Shown piece by piece: positions 47,019-55,870 of a stretch of 64,000 bases of DNA; position 1 is the first letter of the stretch, and every line of letters starts with the position of its first letter. The notes beneath the pieces are model-generated. The model made no database searches and was not told the DNA's origin. It was given only the letters and a program-made list of their open reading frames with translations. The stretch is from Candidatus Thiodiazotropha sp. LNASS1 (lineage in GTDB: Bacteria > Pseudomonadota > Gammaproteobacteria > Chromatiales > Chromatiaceae), in the NCBI RefSeq assembly GCF_964212655.1, contig NZ_OZ156465.1, forward strand, positions 4,154,001-4,218,000, read 5' to 3'. Made by a program: the position numbers and the translations under genes.

Positions 47019-48581
47019 ATGAAAAGCCTGAACGCCAGCATCCTACTGCTGCTTTTTGCCCTACCGATGCTCTTCTCCTGCGATGATTCGTCAACATCCA
47101 ACGCCATTGACGATTCCGTCGCCGAGCAGTTGATCGGGGTGGATGGCGGGTCGATTACGTCTTCGGACGGAAGGCTGAGCCTGCACTTTCCCGACGGCGC
47201 CTTGCCGGCTGAGAACACGATTACGATCAAGGCGGTAGACCCGGGTCAACTGGGCTCCGAGTTCAACGACATCGATGTCGATGTGGTCTACGAGTTGGGA
47301 CCGGACGGCCTATCGTTCGATGAGCCGGTTTCGGTGACGCTGACCATGGATGCGCCGAGCGCCGATGACGCCGCCGGCAGGACCATCACCGCACTGCCCC
47401 TGCTGACGGCCAGCGGCGGTACGGTTGAAGCCGGCGGCAACCCTGACATTCAGTTCAATGACGACGGTACGCTGACCGCGACTGCCGAGATCATGCATTT
47501 TTCACAACTTGCTCATGCCGAGTCTATTGGGAGTAGCACGGTTAGGGTGTTCAGCAGCGGTTCGCAAAGTAGTACACATGTGGTTGGTCCTCCCTATATT
47601 CTTACGTCGTATAAGCAAGTTGAGCTGGCAGCAACAGTCGTATTGGAAAGAAGTGACGGTGTCAATCGCCTATCCAATTTGGGAGTCGATTTTGGTTTTG
47701 AAATTTCTGCAGTCGGGCCAGTTGCCCTTTGGAGAAACGATGGTAACGAAGATTTATATAAACTTATTTCGGTTCGGACCGGGATAAGGGGTAATTGGTC
47801 GCCGGATAGTATTGATACCGTGCTATTCGAAGATATTTTGAACGGCATGTCGCCCTACATTCTGGAGCCTAATCCCGATGCAGCAGGTAATTCGGGTAGT
47901 GCAAAATATGTGCCTCTTGTAATGGGAGACTATGATTATCAGTATAGGTGTACGGGTGTTGGAAGCGGGAGAATATACGAGAATATCACTTTAGACTACG
48001 ATCTTTCGGGGTTGTCGGGTGAACAGGCTCTTGGTTATCTGTTCGGCAGTCTTTCTGCTTCGGAAGATAACTCCTCGCTGCAGTTCCAAACTTACCGCAA
48101 CATTGAGTGTGTCGATGACTCAGAAGATGTGAGTGGTTGCACCGATCCGTCGGCAAGCAACTACAATCCGGCGGCCACTGTCGATGACGGCAGTTGCACC
48201 TATGATGTCGTTGAGCCGGGCGCTGTAACGATCGATTTATCCGCGACGAGTATCTCCGATGAACATCAGGTCGGGGTATCAGAGTGCGCACAGGAGGTGG
48301 GTACGCTGACCGTCACCAATACCAGTGGTGAGGCGTTGCTCATGGAACACACCTTTCCAGGCACGGCGCTGGTGGTGGTCAGCAGTTCGAACAACAATCC
48401 GGCCTACGTCGAGCCCGGTTCATCGGTAAGCTACACTTTTTATTTTGTATGCGAAGCGCCGGTCGATGCCGCCAGTGACTTTCAACTCGTTGCGACTCCT
48501 TTTGACGACGATGCAAATCCCGATACGGCAAGGGCGATCAGTTCCTCCGTCCCCGTTACAGTGACGGTAACCGGTAATTGA
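47019..48581 (+). CDS. Surface lipoprotein with ZU5-like and DGSC-type modules
   Basis: 520 residues. A signal peptide ends in the lipobox LFSC (Cys about residue 21). Next is a ZU5-like segment (GGSITSSDGRLSLHFPDGAL, about 43-65, and a paired strand region to ~165), a Ser/Thr-rich stretch without known homology, then one copy of the Ca-type motif GCTDPSASNYNP...DDGSC (about residues 374-397) seen as repeats in secreted proteins of marine bacteria, and a final immunoglobulin-like or DUF11-like domain. Likely exposed at the cell surface; function unknown. It stands alone. Confidence 0.65.
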   Translation: MKSLNASILLLLFALPMLFSCDDSSTSNAIDDSVAEQLIGVDGGSITSSDGRLSLHFPDGALPAENTITIKAVDPGQLGSEFNDIDVDVVYELGPDGLSFDEPVSVTLTMDAPSADDAAGRTITALPLLTASGGTVEAGGNPDIQFNDDGTLTATAEIMHFSQLAHAESIGSSTVRVFSSGSQSSTHVVGPPYILTSYKQVELAATVVLERSDGVNRLSNLGVDFGFEISAVGPVALWRNDGNEDLYKLISVRTGIRGNWSPDSIDTVLFEDILNGMSPYILEPNPDAAGNSGSAKYVPLVMGDYDYQYRCTGVGSGRIYENITLDYDLSGLSGEQALGYLFGSLSASEDNSSLQFQTYRNIECVDDSEDVSGCTDPSASNYNPAATVDDGSCTYDVVEPGAVTIDLSATSISDEHQVGVSECAQEVGTLTVTNTSGEALLMEHTFPGTALVVVSSSNNNPAYVEPGSSVSYTFYFVCEAPVDAASDFQLVATPFDDDANPDTARAISSSVPVTVTVTGN

Positions 48582-48624
48582 GCCTACGAGAGAGTTGCTA
48601 TGGGTTTTATGATCAATCGCCCGA

Positions 48625-48999
48625 TCAATTGTATTTGATGTATTTGAAGCGCGGATCGTCGGGGGTGCCCTCGAGGGCGCCCGCCGCGAGTCCGGGCTGC
48701 CACATGATCACCTCCTCGATCTTGCGCGCCAGTTCGAAATCCTTGTCGGTGATGCCTTTGGCGGAGTGGGTCACCAGTTTGACGATGACGAACGCATAGG
48801 AGACGGTCAGATCCGGGTGGTGGAACGCCGCTTCCGCCAGGTGGCCCACCGTATTCACCACCATCAGGGTACCCTTCCAGCCACTGGTTTTGTATTTTCG
48901 CCGGATCCAGCCTTTCTCCAGATACCAGTGGGGCAGCTCCTCCTTCAGCCGTGCCTCAGCCTCTTCGTCACTGTAGGTCTCGTCGTGTTTGTGTTCCAC
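48625..48999 (-). CDS. phhB: Pterin-4a-carbinolamine dehydratase-like protein
   Basis: 124 residues. The PCD/DCoH signature is seen as AEAAFHHPDLTVSYAFV and VTHSAKGITDKDFELARKIE, including the two adjacent histidines of the active site. PCD recycles the pterin cofactor of aromatic amino-acid hydroxylases; stand-alone homologues also occur near molybdopterin genes. No hydroxylase gene is adjacent. An acidic extension precedes the domain, and the C-terminus extends beyond the usual end. Confidence 0.8.
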   Translation of the reverse strand: MEHKHDETYSDEEAEARLKEELPHWYLEKGWIRRKYKTSGWKGTLMVVNTVGHLAEAAFHHPDLTVSYAFVIVKLVTHSAKGITDKDFELARKIEEVIMWQPGLAAGALEGTPDDPRFKYIKYN

Positions 49000-49131
49000 G
49001 CTATGCCTCCTGTCATGTCTTGCCGGATCAGGGCTGTTATTAAGACTGTAGATGATGACGAATTACGATCAACACTGAGATTATTATGGGTTGTTCCAGA
49101 CCAGGTATCCGTCAATACGTCGAAAAAAGAA

Positions 49132-49161
49132 AAGCCGACCACATCGCTGTGGTCGGCTTTA
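49132..49161 (-). terminator. Rho-independent terminator after the TAXI gene
   Basis: AAAGCCGACCACA (49132-49144) and TGTGGTCGGCTTT (49149-49161) form a perfect 13-bp stem with a 4-nt loop. On the minus strand a T-rich run (complement of 49124-49134) follows. It lies 48 nt past the TAXI stop. Confidence 0.92.
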
Positions 49162-49209
49162 TCTCTTACTGCTACTCCTTTGCGCCCGTGGGCTCAGGAG
49201 CAGGATGGT

Positions 49210-50181
49210 TTACATCATGCCTTTATCTTTCCAGAACTTGATGGCGCCGGGATGCCATGGGGTGACAACGCCCTGGGTTCCGGTATCGAGGCTCATGTTC
49301 TTGAAGGTCTTTTTCTGTGCCTTCATGTGGGCCAGGCCTTCATCGGTGTAGATGATGGAAAGCATGTTGTAGACAGTGTCGTCCGATACCTTGGAGTTGG
49401 CCACCCATAGGGCCGAGTCCTGGAAGGAGGGGCTGTCCTTCTCTACGCCGCGATAGGTACCGGCCGGTACCGACAGTTGTGAGAAGTAGGGGTATTTATC
49501 GAAGAAGCCGCTATCCTGCGCGTCCTTACCCACATCCACCAATTCAATGTCATTGGTTTGGGCCGCCATGATAACGGCGCCGCTGGGGAAGGCCGTGAAC
49601 AACCAGAAGGCATCCAGCTGATTGTTGCCGAATGCCTGAGCGGCATCGTTGTAACCCATGGCATTGCGTTCGACCTTGTCCCAGACACCCATGTGGGTGA
49701 AGAAGAGTTCACAGTTGGCGAATGCGCCTGAGCCGGCATTGCCTACACCAACCTTTTTCCCGACAAGATCCTTGGTGCTCTTGATGCCGGAGTCCTTACG
49801 CGTCACTAGCTGGGCAGGCGCGCCGTAGAGCCAGGCGACAGCCATGACGTCTTCATACTTCTTGGTGTCGTTCTTCATCTGGCCGTTGCGGCCGAGGTAA
49901 ACATGGCCGGAATAGACTACGCCCATCTGGGCCTTGCCGGAGTTTACCTTACGCAGGTTTTCAACCGAGCCGGCTGAAGATTGTGCCTTGACCCGAAAAT
50001 CCTTCGAGCTCTTGATGGGCTTGTAGACCTGGACGGCATTGGCGACGACCTGGAAGGTACCACCAGCCGGGCCACCGCTAAAAACCACTCGTTCTTTGGC
50101 TGATGCGGTGACAGGTAGCATCATACTGGCTGCAAGTAGGGCTGTACCTGCGGTCAGTACCGATCTGCGTGTAATATTCAT
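49210..50181 (-). CDS. TAXI-family TRAP transporter solute-binding protein
   Basis: 323 residues. The start MNITRRSVLTAG is a twin-arginine-like signal, cut after VTASA. The mature protein has the TAXI/TTT fold: GGPAGGTFQVVANAVQV near the start and GKKVGVGNAGSGAF (about 125). It captures a carboxylate such as an organic or amino acid in the periplasm for a DctQM-type permease. No permease gene is adjacent. A GGAGG site lies 8 nt before the ATG. A sigma-54 promoter and palindromes upstream, and the DctB/DctD pair next door, indicate induction by a carboxylate. Confidence 0.93.
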   Translation of the reverse strand: MNITRRSVLTAGTALLAASMMLPVTASAKERVVFSGGPAGGTFQVVANAVQVYKPIKSSKDFRVKAQSSAGSVENLRKVNSGKAQMGVVYSGHVYLGRNGQMKNDTKKYEDVMAVAWLYGAPAQLVTRKDSGIKSTKDLVGKKVGVGNAGSGAFANCELFFTHMGVWDKVERNAMGYNDAAQAFGNNQLDAFWLFTAFPSGAVIMAAQTNDIELVDVGKDAQDSGFFDKYPYFSQLSVPAGTYRGVEKDSPSFQDSALWVANSKVSDDTVYNMLSIIYTDEGLAHMKAQKKTFKNMSLDTGTQGVVTPWHPGAIKFWKDKGMM

Positions 50182-50250
50182 TAAGAATCCTCCAGTTTTA
50201 TGATTTAGTGATATCGAGATTCCGCCTATTCAGCGCAATGAATCGTATTC

Positions 50251-50266
50251 AGCAAAAGTCAGACCA
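50251..50266 (-). promoter_or_regulatory. Sigma-54 (-24/-12) promoter of the TAXI gene
   Basis: On the minus strand the sequence TGGTCTGACTTTTGCT has the invariant GG, ten bases, then GC, and matches TGG..YR-N4-TTGCW. Transcription would start near 50240, giving a leader of about 58 nt with GGAGG ahead of the ATG. The sigma-54 activator DctD is encoded immediately upstream, which supports the call. Confidence 0.7.
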
Positions 50267-50349
50267 GAATACTCCGATTGGTCACTCCGATCTAAGTTGA
50301 TGATTGAATAAACAAAATAACGAAACAAGTACGACAACTATCTTTTCGG

Positions 50350-50389
50350 ATGGGTGGAAACTCACCCATAAGCCGCACACCCGCGTGTG
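50350..50389 (-). promoter_or_regulatory. Two palindromes, likely DctD upstream activating sites
   Basis: ATGGGTG-N6-CACCCAT (50350-50369) and CACAC-N4-GTGTG (50376-50389) lie roughly 85-125 nt upstream of the -24 element, the usual distance for sigma-54 activator sites. They sit between the DctD stop and the TAXI promoter. Confidence 0.55.
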
Positions 50390-50419
50390 ATATTCGGCCA
50401 AAAATCCCCACCAATCAAT

Positions 50420-51772
50420 CTATTTGTATAGGCGTTTGTCGAGACCATACTTTTGCATCTTGTCATATAGGGTTTTTCTCGGCAAACCGAGCAGTTCCAT
50501 GGTCTTTTTTATCACCCCGCCGGATTCGGAGAGGGCCTGCTCAATCATCGCCCGCTCAAAGACTTCAACATGTTCAGGCAGGGTCAAGGGAACACAAGGT
50601 GATGTGACGGATTTTTCATCCAGTTGCAGGCCGCATTCATCGCCAAGCAGCACGAAACGCTCCGCGGCATTGCGCAGTTCCCTCACATTGCCTGGCCAGT
50701 TGAAAGACATAAGTTTCTGGCTCATATTGTCCGGCATCGCCGGTGCGACCTTTCCGTAGCGAGCCGCAGCAACCAGCAGAAAGTGCTGGAACAATAAAGG
50801 TATGTCTTCACGGCGTTCGCGTAAGGGTGGGAGTTCCAGGGTTACGACGTTCAAACGATAGTAGAGGTCTTCCCTGAATTCGCCACGTTCAGCTGCAGCC
50901 TTAAGATCAACCTTGGTGGCTGCAACAATGCGGATATCCAATTCGATACTTTCATTGGAACCGATACGTTCAAGGGATCGTTCCTGCAATACGCGCAGCA
51001 GCCGGACTTGGGCGGGCAGGGGCATGGATTCCACTTCATCCAGAAACACGCTTCCATGATTGGCATATTCGAATTTTCCGATACGCAGGGTCTCTGCGCC
51101 GGTAAAGGCCCCTTTTTCATGTCCGAATAGCTCACTTTCGATCAGATTTTCCGGAATAGCGCCGCAGTTTACAGCGACAAAGTTCTTATCTCTTCGTTGG
51201 CTGTGCTCGTGGAGCGAACGTGCCACAAGCTCTTTACCGGTACCGGTCTCACCCATTAGTAATATGTCAGCAGCGGTATCCGCAAGTTGATTGATGGTAT
51301 TTTTCAGCGCCTTCATGGCTGAGGTTTTACCGATAATGCGTGGTCCCAAGGAGTTTTGCGCATTCAGCTCGGTTTTTAAGGTTCGGTTCTCGAGGACAAG
51401 CCTGCGCTTTTCGAGGGCTCTGCGCACCGTATCCACCAGCCGCTCGGACGAAAAGGGTTTTTCGATAAAGTCATAGGCACCTTTCTGCATGGCATCCACT
51501 GCCATGGATATGTCTCCATGACCGGTAATCAAGATGACGGGTAGTGTGGCATCCATCTGTTGCAATCGCTGTAAAAGCGCAAGCCCGTCAAGACCTGGAA
51601 GGCGAATATCGCTGACCACAATGCCGCCGGTCTGGTTATCGATCAGTTTCAGGGCATCTTCCGCCTTTTCAAAAACCCTTACCTGGAACCCGGCCAGTTC
51701 AAGGGTCTGTTCGTTGGCTAGGCGGAGATCGATTTCATCATCGATAAAGAATACATCAGGGCTTTTACTCAT
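50420..51772 (-). CDS. dctD: Sigma-54-dependent response regulator, DctD-like
   Basis: 450 residues. Receiver domain (about 1-125; Asp in IVVSDIRLPG), AAA+ domain (about 145-380) with Walker A GETGTGKE, the sigma-54 contact loop GAFTGA and Walker B VFLDEVES, and a C-terminal Fis-type helix-turn-helix (MELLGLPRKTLYDKM). It activates sigma-54 transcription when phosphorylated. Its start abuts the kinase stop with no gap. The sigma-54 promoter in the following intergenic region is the obvious target. Confidence 0.93.
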   Translation of the reverse strand: MSKSPDVFFIDDEIDLRLANEQTLELAGFQVRVFEKAEDALKLIDNQTGGIVVSDIRLPGLDGLALLQRLQQMDATLPVILITGHGDISMAVDAMQKGAYDFIEKPFSSERLVDTVRRALEKRRLVLENRTLKTELNAQNSLGPRIIGKTSAMKALKNTINQLADTAADILLMGETGTGKELVARSLHEHSQRRDKNFVAVNCGAIPENLIESELFGHEKGAFTGAETLRIGKFEYANHGSVFLDEVESMPLPAQVRLLRVLQERSLERIGSNESIELDIRIVAATKVDLKAAAERGEFREDLYYRLNVVTLELPPLRERREDIPLLFQHFLLVAAARYGKVAPAMPDNMSQKLMSFNWPGNVRELRNAAERFVLLGDECGLQLDEKSVTSPCVPLTLPEHVEVFERAMIEQALSESGGVIKKTMELLGLPRKTLYDKMQKYGLDKRLYK

Positions 51773-53569
51773 TTATCTTTTTTCCGGCTCAGGCAGTGTA
51801 ATAGTGAAACGAGCACCACCCATGTTTAGATTTTCAGCGGACAACTTACCATTCATGCTATCGATGATTCTGGCTGATATCGACAGTCCAAGTCCGAGCC
51901 CCGATTCCCGGGTTGTGTAAAATGGTTCAAAGATCATTTCAAGTTTCTGTTCATCGATCCCCGGTCCTGTATCGTCAACATGAATCATGATCCGTCTTTT
52001 ATTTCGCTCCGTAGTAATAATGATAGTGCCTGGCGCATGGCTGCCGATCGCATGAATGGCATTGTTGATGAGATTAATCAATACCTGTTCCAGTTGTATA
52101 AAATCAACATGGGCGATGATGTTGCCGCCTACCCGGTCGGTATCGATAGTGATATCCGTATTTTTGAATTGCGGCCTTGATATTTCAATAGCGGTTTGAA
52201 TGATTGGAGCGATATTGACCATTTCAAGTTGGCCGCTCGACTTACGTGAGAAAAATTTCAACTGGGAGCTGATTCTGGACATTCGGTCTGTCAGTTCGGC
52301 AATCCGTTGCAGGTTTTCGTCAGCCTTGCCATCTTTATCGATGGATAGAAATTTCCGTGCATTGTCGGCATAACTGCGGATTGCCGCCAAGGGATTGTTA
52401 AGTTCGTGACTGATACTGGCCGACATCTGTCCCAGGACGGCGAGCTTGGCGGTCTGAATAAGTTCACCCTGTGTTTCACGCAGGGTTTTTTCGGTCTGTT
52501 TGTGTTCATCTATTTCGTTCTGAAGATCGGCCGTTCTCAAAGAGACCTTCTTTTCCAGTTGCTTTTGTGCCTCCTGGTGAAATCGCTCACGCTCCTGATG
52601 TCGTCTGTTCCATTGCCAGACAAGCAAGCCGATCAGCATCATGGAAAGCGCCAACAACAGCATGGTAAACGCACTGACCAAGCTTTGCTGCCTTAAATCC
52701 TCCAGAGGGGTTAGGATTCGCATCGACCAGCCGGCTTCCAGCATGTCGTGATAGTTTGTAAGAAACTCATTCGCTGAGTCTTCCGTATTGATCTGGATAA
52801 TACGACTGCTGTCGGATACTGTTTCCTTGTTTGCCAGCTTCAGGGCCTTGATGTTTGAATCCCCATAACGCCGACTTGCCTTTATGCGCTCTAATGACTT
52901 TGCGGATAACGGAACGATGCTGCTGTATAACCACTCAGGATTAGTGGTGATGAAAATAATTCCGTCCGGATCACTGACAATAAACTGTGATTGTCTCTCA
53001 GACCAATATTTTTCAATCTTGGAGAGGTCCATCTTAACGGCGATGACCCCAATCTTGTCTGCATTGTATATGATCGGGTAGGAGTAGTAGTAACCGCGCT
53101 TTTTGGATGTGGTTCCAAGCGCAAAGTAGCGACCTACTTTCCCCTGCATTGCTTCGGAGAAATAGGGGCGAAAACTGAAATTCTGTCCGACAAAGGGATT
53201 TTCGTCCCCCCAGTTGCTGGCAGCCAGTGTTAATCCGGATTTATCCATCAAGTAGGTGTCTGATGCATCAGTGATTCCATTGATCTCTTGCAGAAAGAGA
53301 TTGACCACATCAATCAGCGAATCATTGGTTGGGTCATTCAACAACTCAACCAAAAGGAAGTTTTTCGCCACTAACTGGGGGATGAATTGATAACGGGATA
53401 ATTGCGATTCAAAATGACCGACGAACTGCTCCAGTTGCTGCTGGTTATTGTAGCTCAGTTTGTGAATTCCGTTGTGCCAACTGATCCTATGTGATATCCA
53501 GAAGGTCAGCATAAGAATGCATAGGATGCCGATACCAACCAAATAGCGATTTTTAAGAACCTCAGGCAT
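51773..53569 (-). CDS. dctB: Membrane sensor histidine kinase, DctB-like
   Basis: 598 residues. Two membrane helices (about 9-27 and 290-312) flank a periplasmic double-Cache domain that includes the GVIAVKMDLSKIEKYW strand, typical of carboxylate sensors. A coiled-coil linker (about 320-360) follows, then HisKA (SISHELNNPL, about 380) and HATPase_c (DTGPGIDEQK, GLGLGLSIS). It senses a periplasmic C4- or other carboxylate, possibly with help from the TAXI binding protein, and phosphorylates DctD. Confidence 0.93.
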   Translation of the reverse strand: MPEVLKNRYLVGIGILCILMLTFWISHRISWHNGIHKLSYNNQQQLEQFVGHFESQLSRYQFIPQLVAKNFLLVELLNDPTNDSLIDVVNLFLQEINGITDASDTYLMDKSGLTLAASNWGDENPFVGQNFSFRPYFSEAMQGKVGRYFALGTTSKKRGYYYSYPIIYNADKIGVIAVKMDLSKIEKYWSERQSQFIVSDPDGIIFITTNPEWLYSSIVPLSAKSLERIKASRRYGDSNIKALKLANKETVSDSSRIIQINTEDSANEFLTNYHDMLEAGWSMRILTPLEDLRQQSLVSAFTMLLLALSMMLIGLLVWQWNRRHQERERFHQEAQKQLEKKVSLRTADLQNEIDEHKQTEKTLRETQGELIQTAKLAVLGQMSASISHELNNPLAAIRSYADNARKFLSIDKDGKADENLQRIAELTDRMSRISSQLKFFSRKSSGQLEMVNIAPIIQTAIEISRPQFKNTDITIDTDRVGGNIIAHVDFIQLEQVLINLINNAIHAIGSHAPGTIIITTERNKRRIMIHVDDTGPGIDEQKLEMIFEPFYTTRESGLGLGLSISARIIDSMNGKLSAENLNMGGARFTITLPEPEKR

Positions 53570-53756
53570 GAATGGTGGTTGAATCTTTATTATCAGAGCA
53601 TTTCATTTTCAATATAATACGCAACCTGATCAACCGCTGCCTGATATTATTCCTCACCCCAGTGTGCAAGGGCCTATGGGGTGCGGGTGATTCCTCTGGA
53701 AACCAAAGCGAATGCCCAGGTGTTCCTGCAGGACCATAACGGTACACTGATGCTAG

Positions 53757-54073
53757 GGCCTGTTAACACTAATCCAATGCACCCTGTTGTGCCTGAAAAA
53801 GCGCCAATCAAGGCACACCCCAAGGGCACTTCCTTCGGGGCGCGAGGAGAGAAGTTTGGTTATCCCAAATGAATGACGAGCAACGCCGAGTGGCGCTTTT
53901 TCAGGCATACCCCAAGGGCACTTCCTTCGGGGCGCAACCCGAAGGGCTGGGGCTGTTTTCGCCCCCAGCGGCGTTATCATTCGCTCATGTAGAATAACTA
54001 CACCACGCTCATTCTGCCTTGCTGGGCACGAAAACAGCCCCAGCAGGGCGTATTGGATTAGTGTTAACAGGCC
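53757..54073. mobile_element. 317-bp MITE with 22-bp inverted ends and CTAG target duplication
   Basis: The ends are perfect inverted repeats: left 53757-53778 beginning GGCCTGTTAACACTAATCC, right 54052-54073. CTAG flanks both sides (53753-53756, 54074-54077), the YTAR target style of IS5-family elements. Inside are a 15-bp inverted repeat (53791-53805 with 53892-53906), another of 15 bp (53947-53961 with 54029-54043) and two 27-bp direct repeats (53817-53843, 53909-53935). It has no transposase gene. The rest of 53570-54390 holds no clear gene; the open frames on either side could be remnants of an interrupted gene. Confidence 0.9.
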
Positions 54074-54294
54074 CTAGCTACGAAGATGCATCCGAGCCGT
54101 TGTTGTATAAGCCTGGACGAAGGCCGATTCTAGAACTTGGACCCATAAATCAGCGGGTAATAGGGTCGGAATCGCCGGGAACATCTGGATTCCGGCATGC
54201 GCGGAATGACGGGATCAGTGAAGTCTACTCATAAATCCTAAGGAGGATCCTGTTATTCTGTTATGGATCTTTTCCGATCTCACGGGAATAAACA

Positions 54295-54325
54295 AGCCCG
54301 GCTCCGTATTTGAGGATGCCGGGCT
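54295..54325 (-). terminator. Rho-independent terminator of the DsrC-like gene
   Basis: AGCCCGGC (54295-54302) pairs with GCCGGGCT (54318-54325) around a 15-nt loop. On the minus strand TGTTTATT follows. It is 65 nt past the stop of the DsrC-family gene. Confidence 0.75.
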
Positions 54326-54390
54326 GTGCAAGTCATTGAGCTGATGTGGTCGACAGGGGTTCACCCATTTTATAGAGACAAGATCAAGTC

Positions 54391-54732
54391 TCAGCTCAGG
54401 TAGGCTTTGGCCTCCTCGCCAGGATCGGGAAGTCCGGCGATACGCCAGATGCTGAGGCAACTCCCGAATAGATTATGGACCTTCCAGCGGGGTATGCCCG
54501 TGGCTCGGCATACCTGGCGCATATTGGGCAAGGCGCCCAGACTCAGATAGCGTTCACGGATGTGTCGCAGCACCTGCCAGTGTTGTTCACTCAGTTCTCC
54601 CACCCCCTCCTGCTGGGCCAGATCGCGGGCAAGCTGTTCGCTCCATGACAGATGATCGATGAGATAACCGCTCCCATCGAAAAGCGGGGGCGGGGAAGCG
54701 GTGTTGGTTGTCGGTGCGGCAGTCTGGGGCAT
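54391..54732 (-). CDS. DsrC/TusE-family protein without the canonical cysteines (RspA-like)
   Basis: 113 residues from the ATG at 54732, preceded by GGAGG; the longer open frame upstream is not used. The family is seen in FDGSGYLIDHLSWSEQLA and ELSEQHWQVLRHIRERY, then NLFG...RIAGLPDP. In DsrC, a Cys precedes the IAGLP segment and another ends the chain; here the first position is Trp (W96) and the C-terminal arm ends EEAKAYLS with no Cys. Cys75 and Cys92 are elsewhere. This pattern fits the cysteine-less RspA group, thought to be regulatory, rather than a sulfur-carrying DsrC or TusE. No dsr or tus genes are near. Confidence 0.8.
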   Translation of the reverse strand: MPQTAAPTTNTASPPPLFDGSGYLIDHLSWSEQLARDLAQQEGVGELSEQHWQVLRHIRERYLSLGALPNMRQVCRATGIPRWKVHNLFGSCLSIWRIAGLPDPGEEAKAYLS

Positions 54733-55096
54733 GGCCTGGACCTCCTTCTGGGTTTTAATAAGTAAATATTGATTACCGGATAGTATGGTAGTCAGTTGGT
54801 TCTTACTAAAAATGATAAATATTAATTTTGTATCATGATTTGTGATGTATTGGTTTTTGCGCAGGATCGCGCCCATCACCTCGAATCCCAGTATTTCACC
54901 ATACTCTATAGCACAATCCTCCCTGAGCAGCTGACTCACAGAGTATCTGATTGACTAGCCAACACGCCGATAAACCCCAATATTTACAACGATGAAGGAT
55001 CTCGAATTTGAGGTTATACATGCTCATATTCAAGGAGAATACGGCACGCCCGGGCCGGTTATCCGAGGCGCATTAATCTGGTTGGAGATCTGAGCA
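54733..55096. other. Gene-free divergent region, DsrC-like / fpr
   Basis: 364 nt, very A/T-rich at 54755-54860, between divergent genes. The in-frame extension of the DsrC-like gene through this stretch has a composition unlike coding DNA. Promoters for both sides are expected here; no clear elements could be assigned. Confidence 0.5.
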
Positions 55097-55840
55097 GTGG
55101 AAAAGTGGCTGGAAGGTACGATAGTCGAGAAACGGCATTGGGCTGACAAGCTCTACTCTATTCGCCTCAAGGCGCCCGTGGATAAGTTCACTGCCGGGCA
55201 GTTCACTCGCCTCGCACTGGAAATCGATGGTGAGCGGGTGGCGCGGCCCTACTCATTCGTTAATCCACCCCAGGATGAGATGCTGGAGATCCATTTCAAT
55301 GAAGTGGAGAACGGTCCTCTAAGTCCCCGACTTGCTGCCCTGGAACCGGGTGACCGGGTCTGGGTCTCAGCCCGGGCCAACGGCTTTTTCACCCTGGATC
55401 AGCTACCGGGTAGCGAAAACCTCTGGATGATCGCCACTGGAACGGCGCTGGGTGTCTATCTCTCCATTCTGCGTACCGAGCATTCATGGCGGCGATACCG
55501 GCAGATGGTTCTGGTACACAACGTTCGCTACAAGGATCAGCTCAGTTACAGCGAGGAGATCGACAACCTGAAGCAGCGTTATGGTGAGCGCTTCATCTAT
55601 CAGCCGATTACAAGTCAGGAGCGGGTGGATGGCGCCTTGCAGGGACGGATTCTGGCCGCACTGGAAGATGGTCGTCTCGAGAGTCATACCGGAGTCGTAC
55701 TTACCCCGGAGAAGTCACATGTGATGCTTTGCGGCAACATGGGCATGATCCGGGAGGTATCCGCCGCCCTGGAGGCCAGGGGCATGCGCAAGCATCGCAA
55801 GCGGGAGCCGGGGCACTTCACCACTGAAAAGTATCACTGA
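55097..55840 (+). CDS. fpr: Ferredoxin/flavodoxin-NADP+ reductase
   Basis: 247 residues from a GTG start with GGAG nine nt upstream. The FAD-binding domain has RPYSFVNPP (about residue 52) and the NADP domain has IATGTALGVYLSIL (about 117) and MLCGNMGM (about 215), as in the short bacterial Fpr class, which ends in a tail near the flavin (EKYH). It exchanges electrons between NADPH and ferredoxin or flavodoxin, often in oxidative-stress defence. It is convergent with the old yellow enzyme gene, 30 nt apart. Confidence 0.93.
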   Translation: MEKWLEGTIVEKRHWADKLYSIRLKAPVDKFTAGQFTRLALEIDGERVARPYSFVNPPQDEMLEIHFNEVENGPLSPRLAALEPGDRVWVSARANGFFTLDQLPGSENLWMIATGTALGVYLSILRTEHSWRRYRQMVLVHNVRYKDQLSYSEEIDNLKQRYGERFIYQPITSQERVDGALQGRILAALEDGRLESHTGVVLTPEKSHVMLCGNMGMIREVSAALEARGMRKHRKREPGHFTTEKYH

Positions 55841-55870
55841 ATAGTCCGGGTAGAGCTGATTGGATGGATA

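Noticed and set aside
53681-53872. Open frame reading YGVRVIPLETKANAQVFLQDH before the MITE and a second frame after it
   Set aside because: It could be an interrupted gene, but rejoining across the CTAG site gives only a short frame without a known family; not supported enough to annotate.
54140-54240. GGATTCCGGCATGCGCGGAA stretch resembling a short intergenic palindromic repeat
   Set aside because: Only one copy was noticed in this window, so repeat status cannot be supported here.
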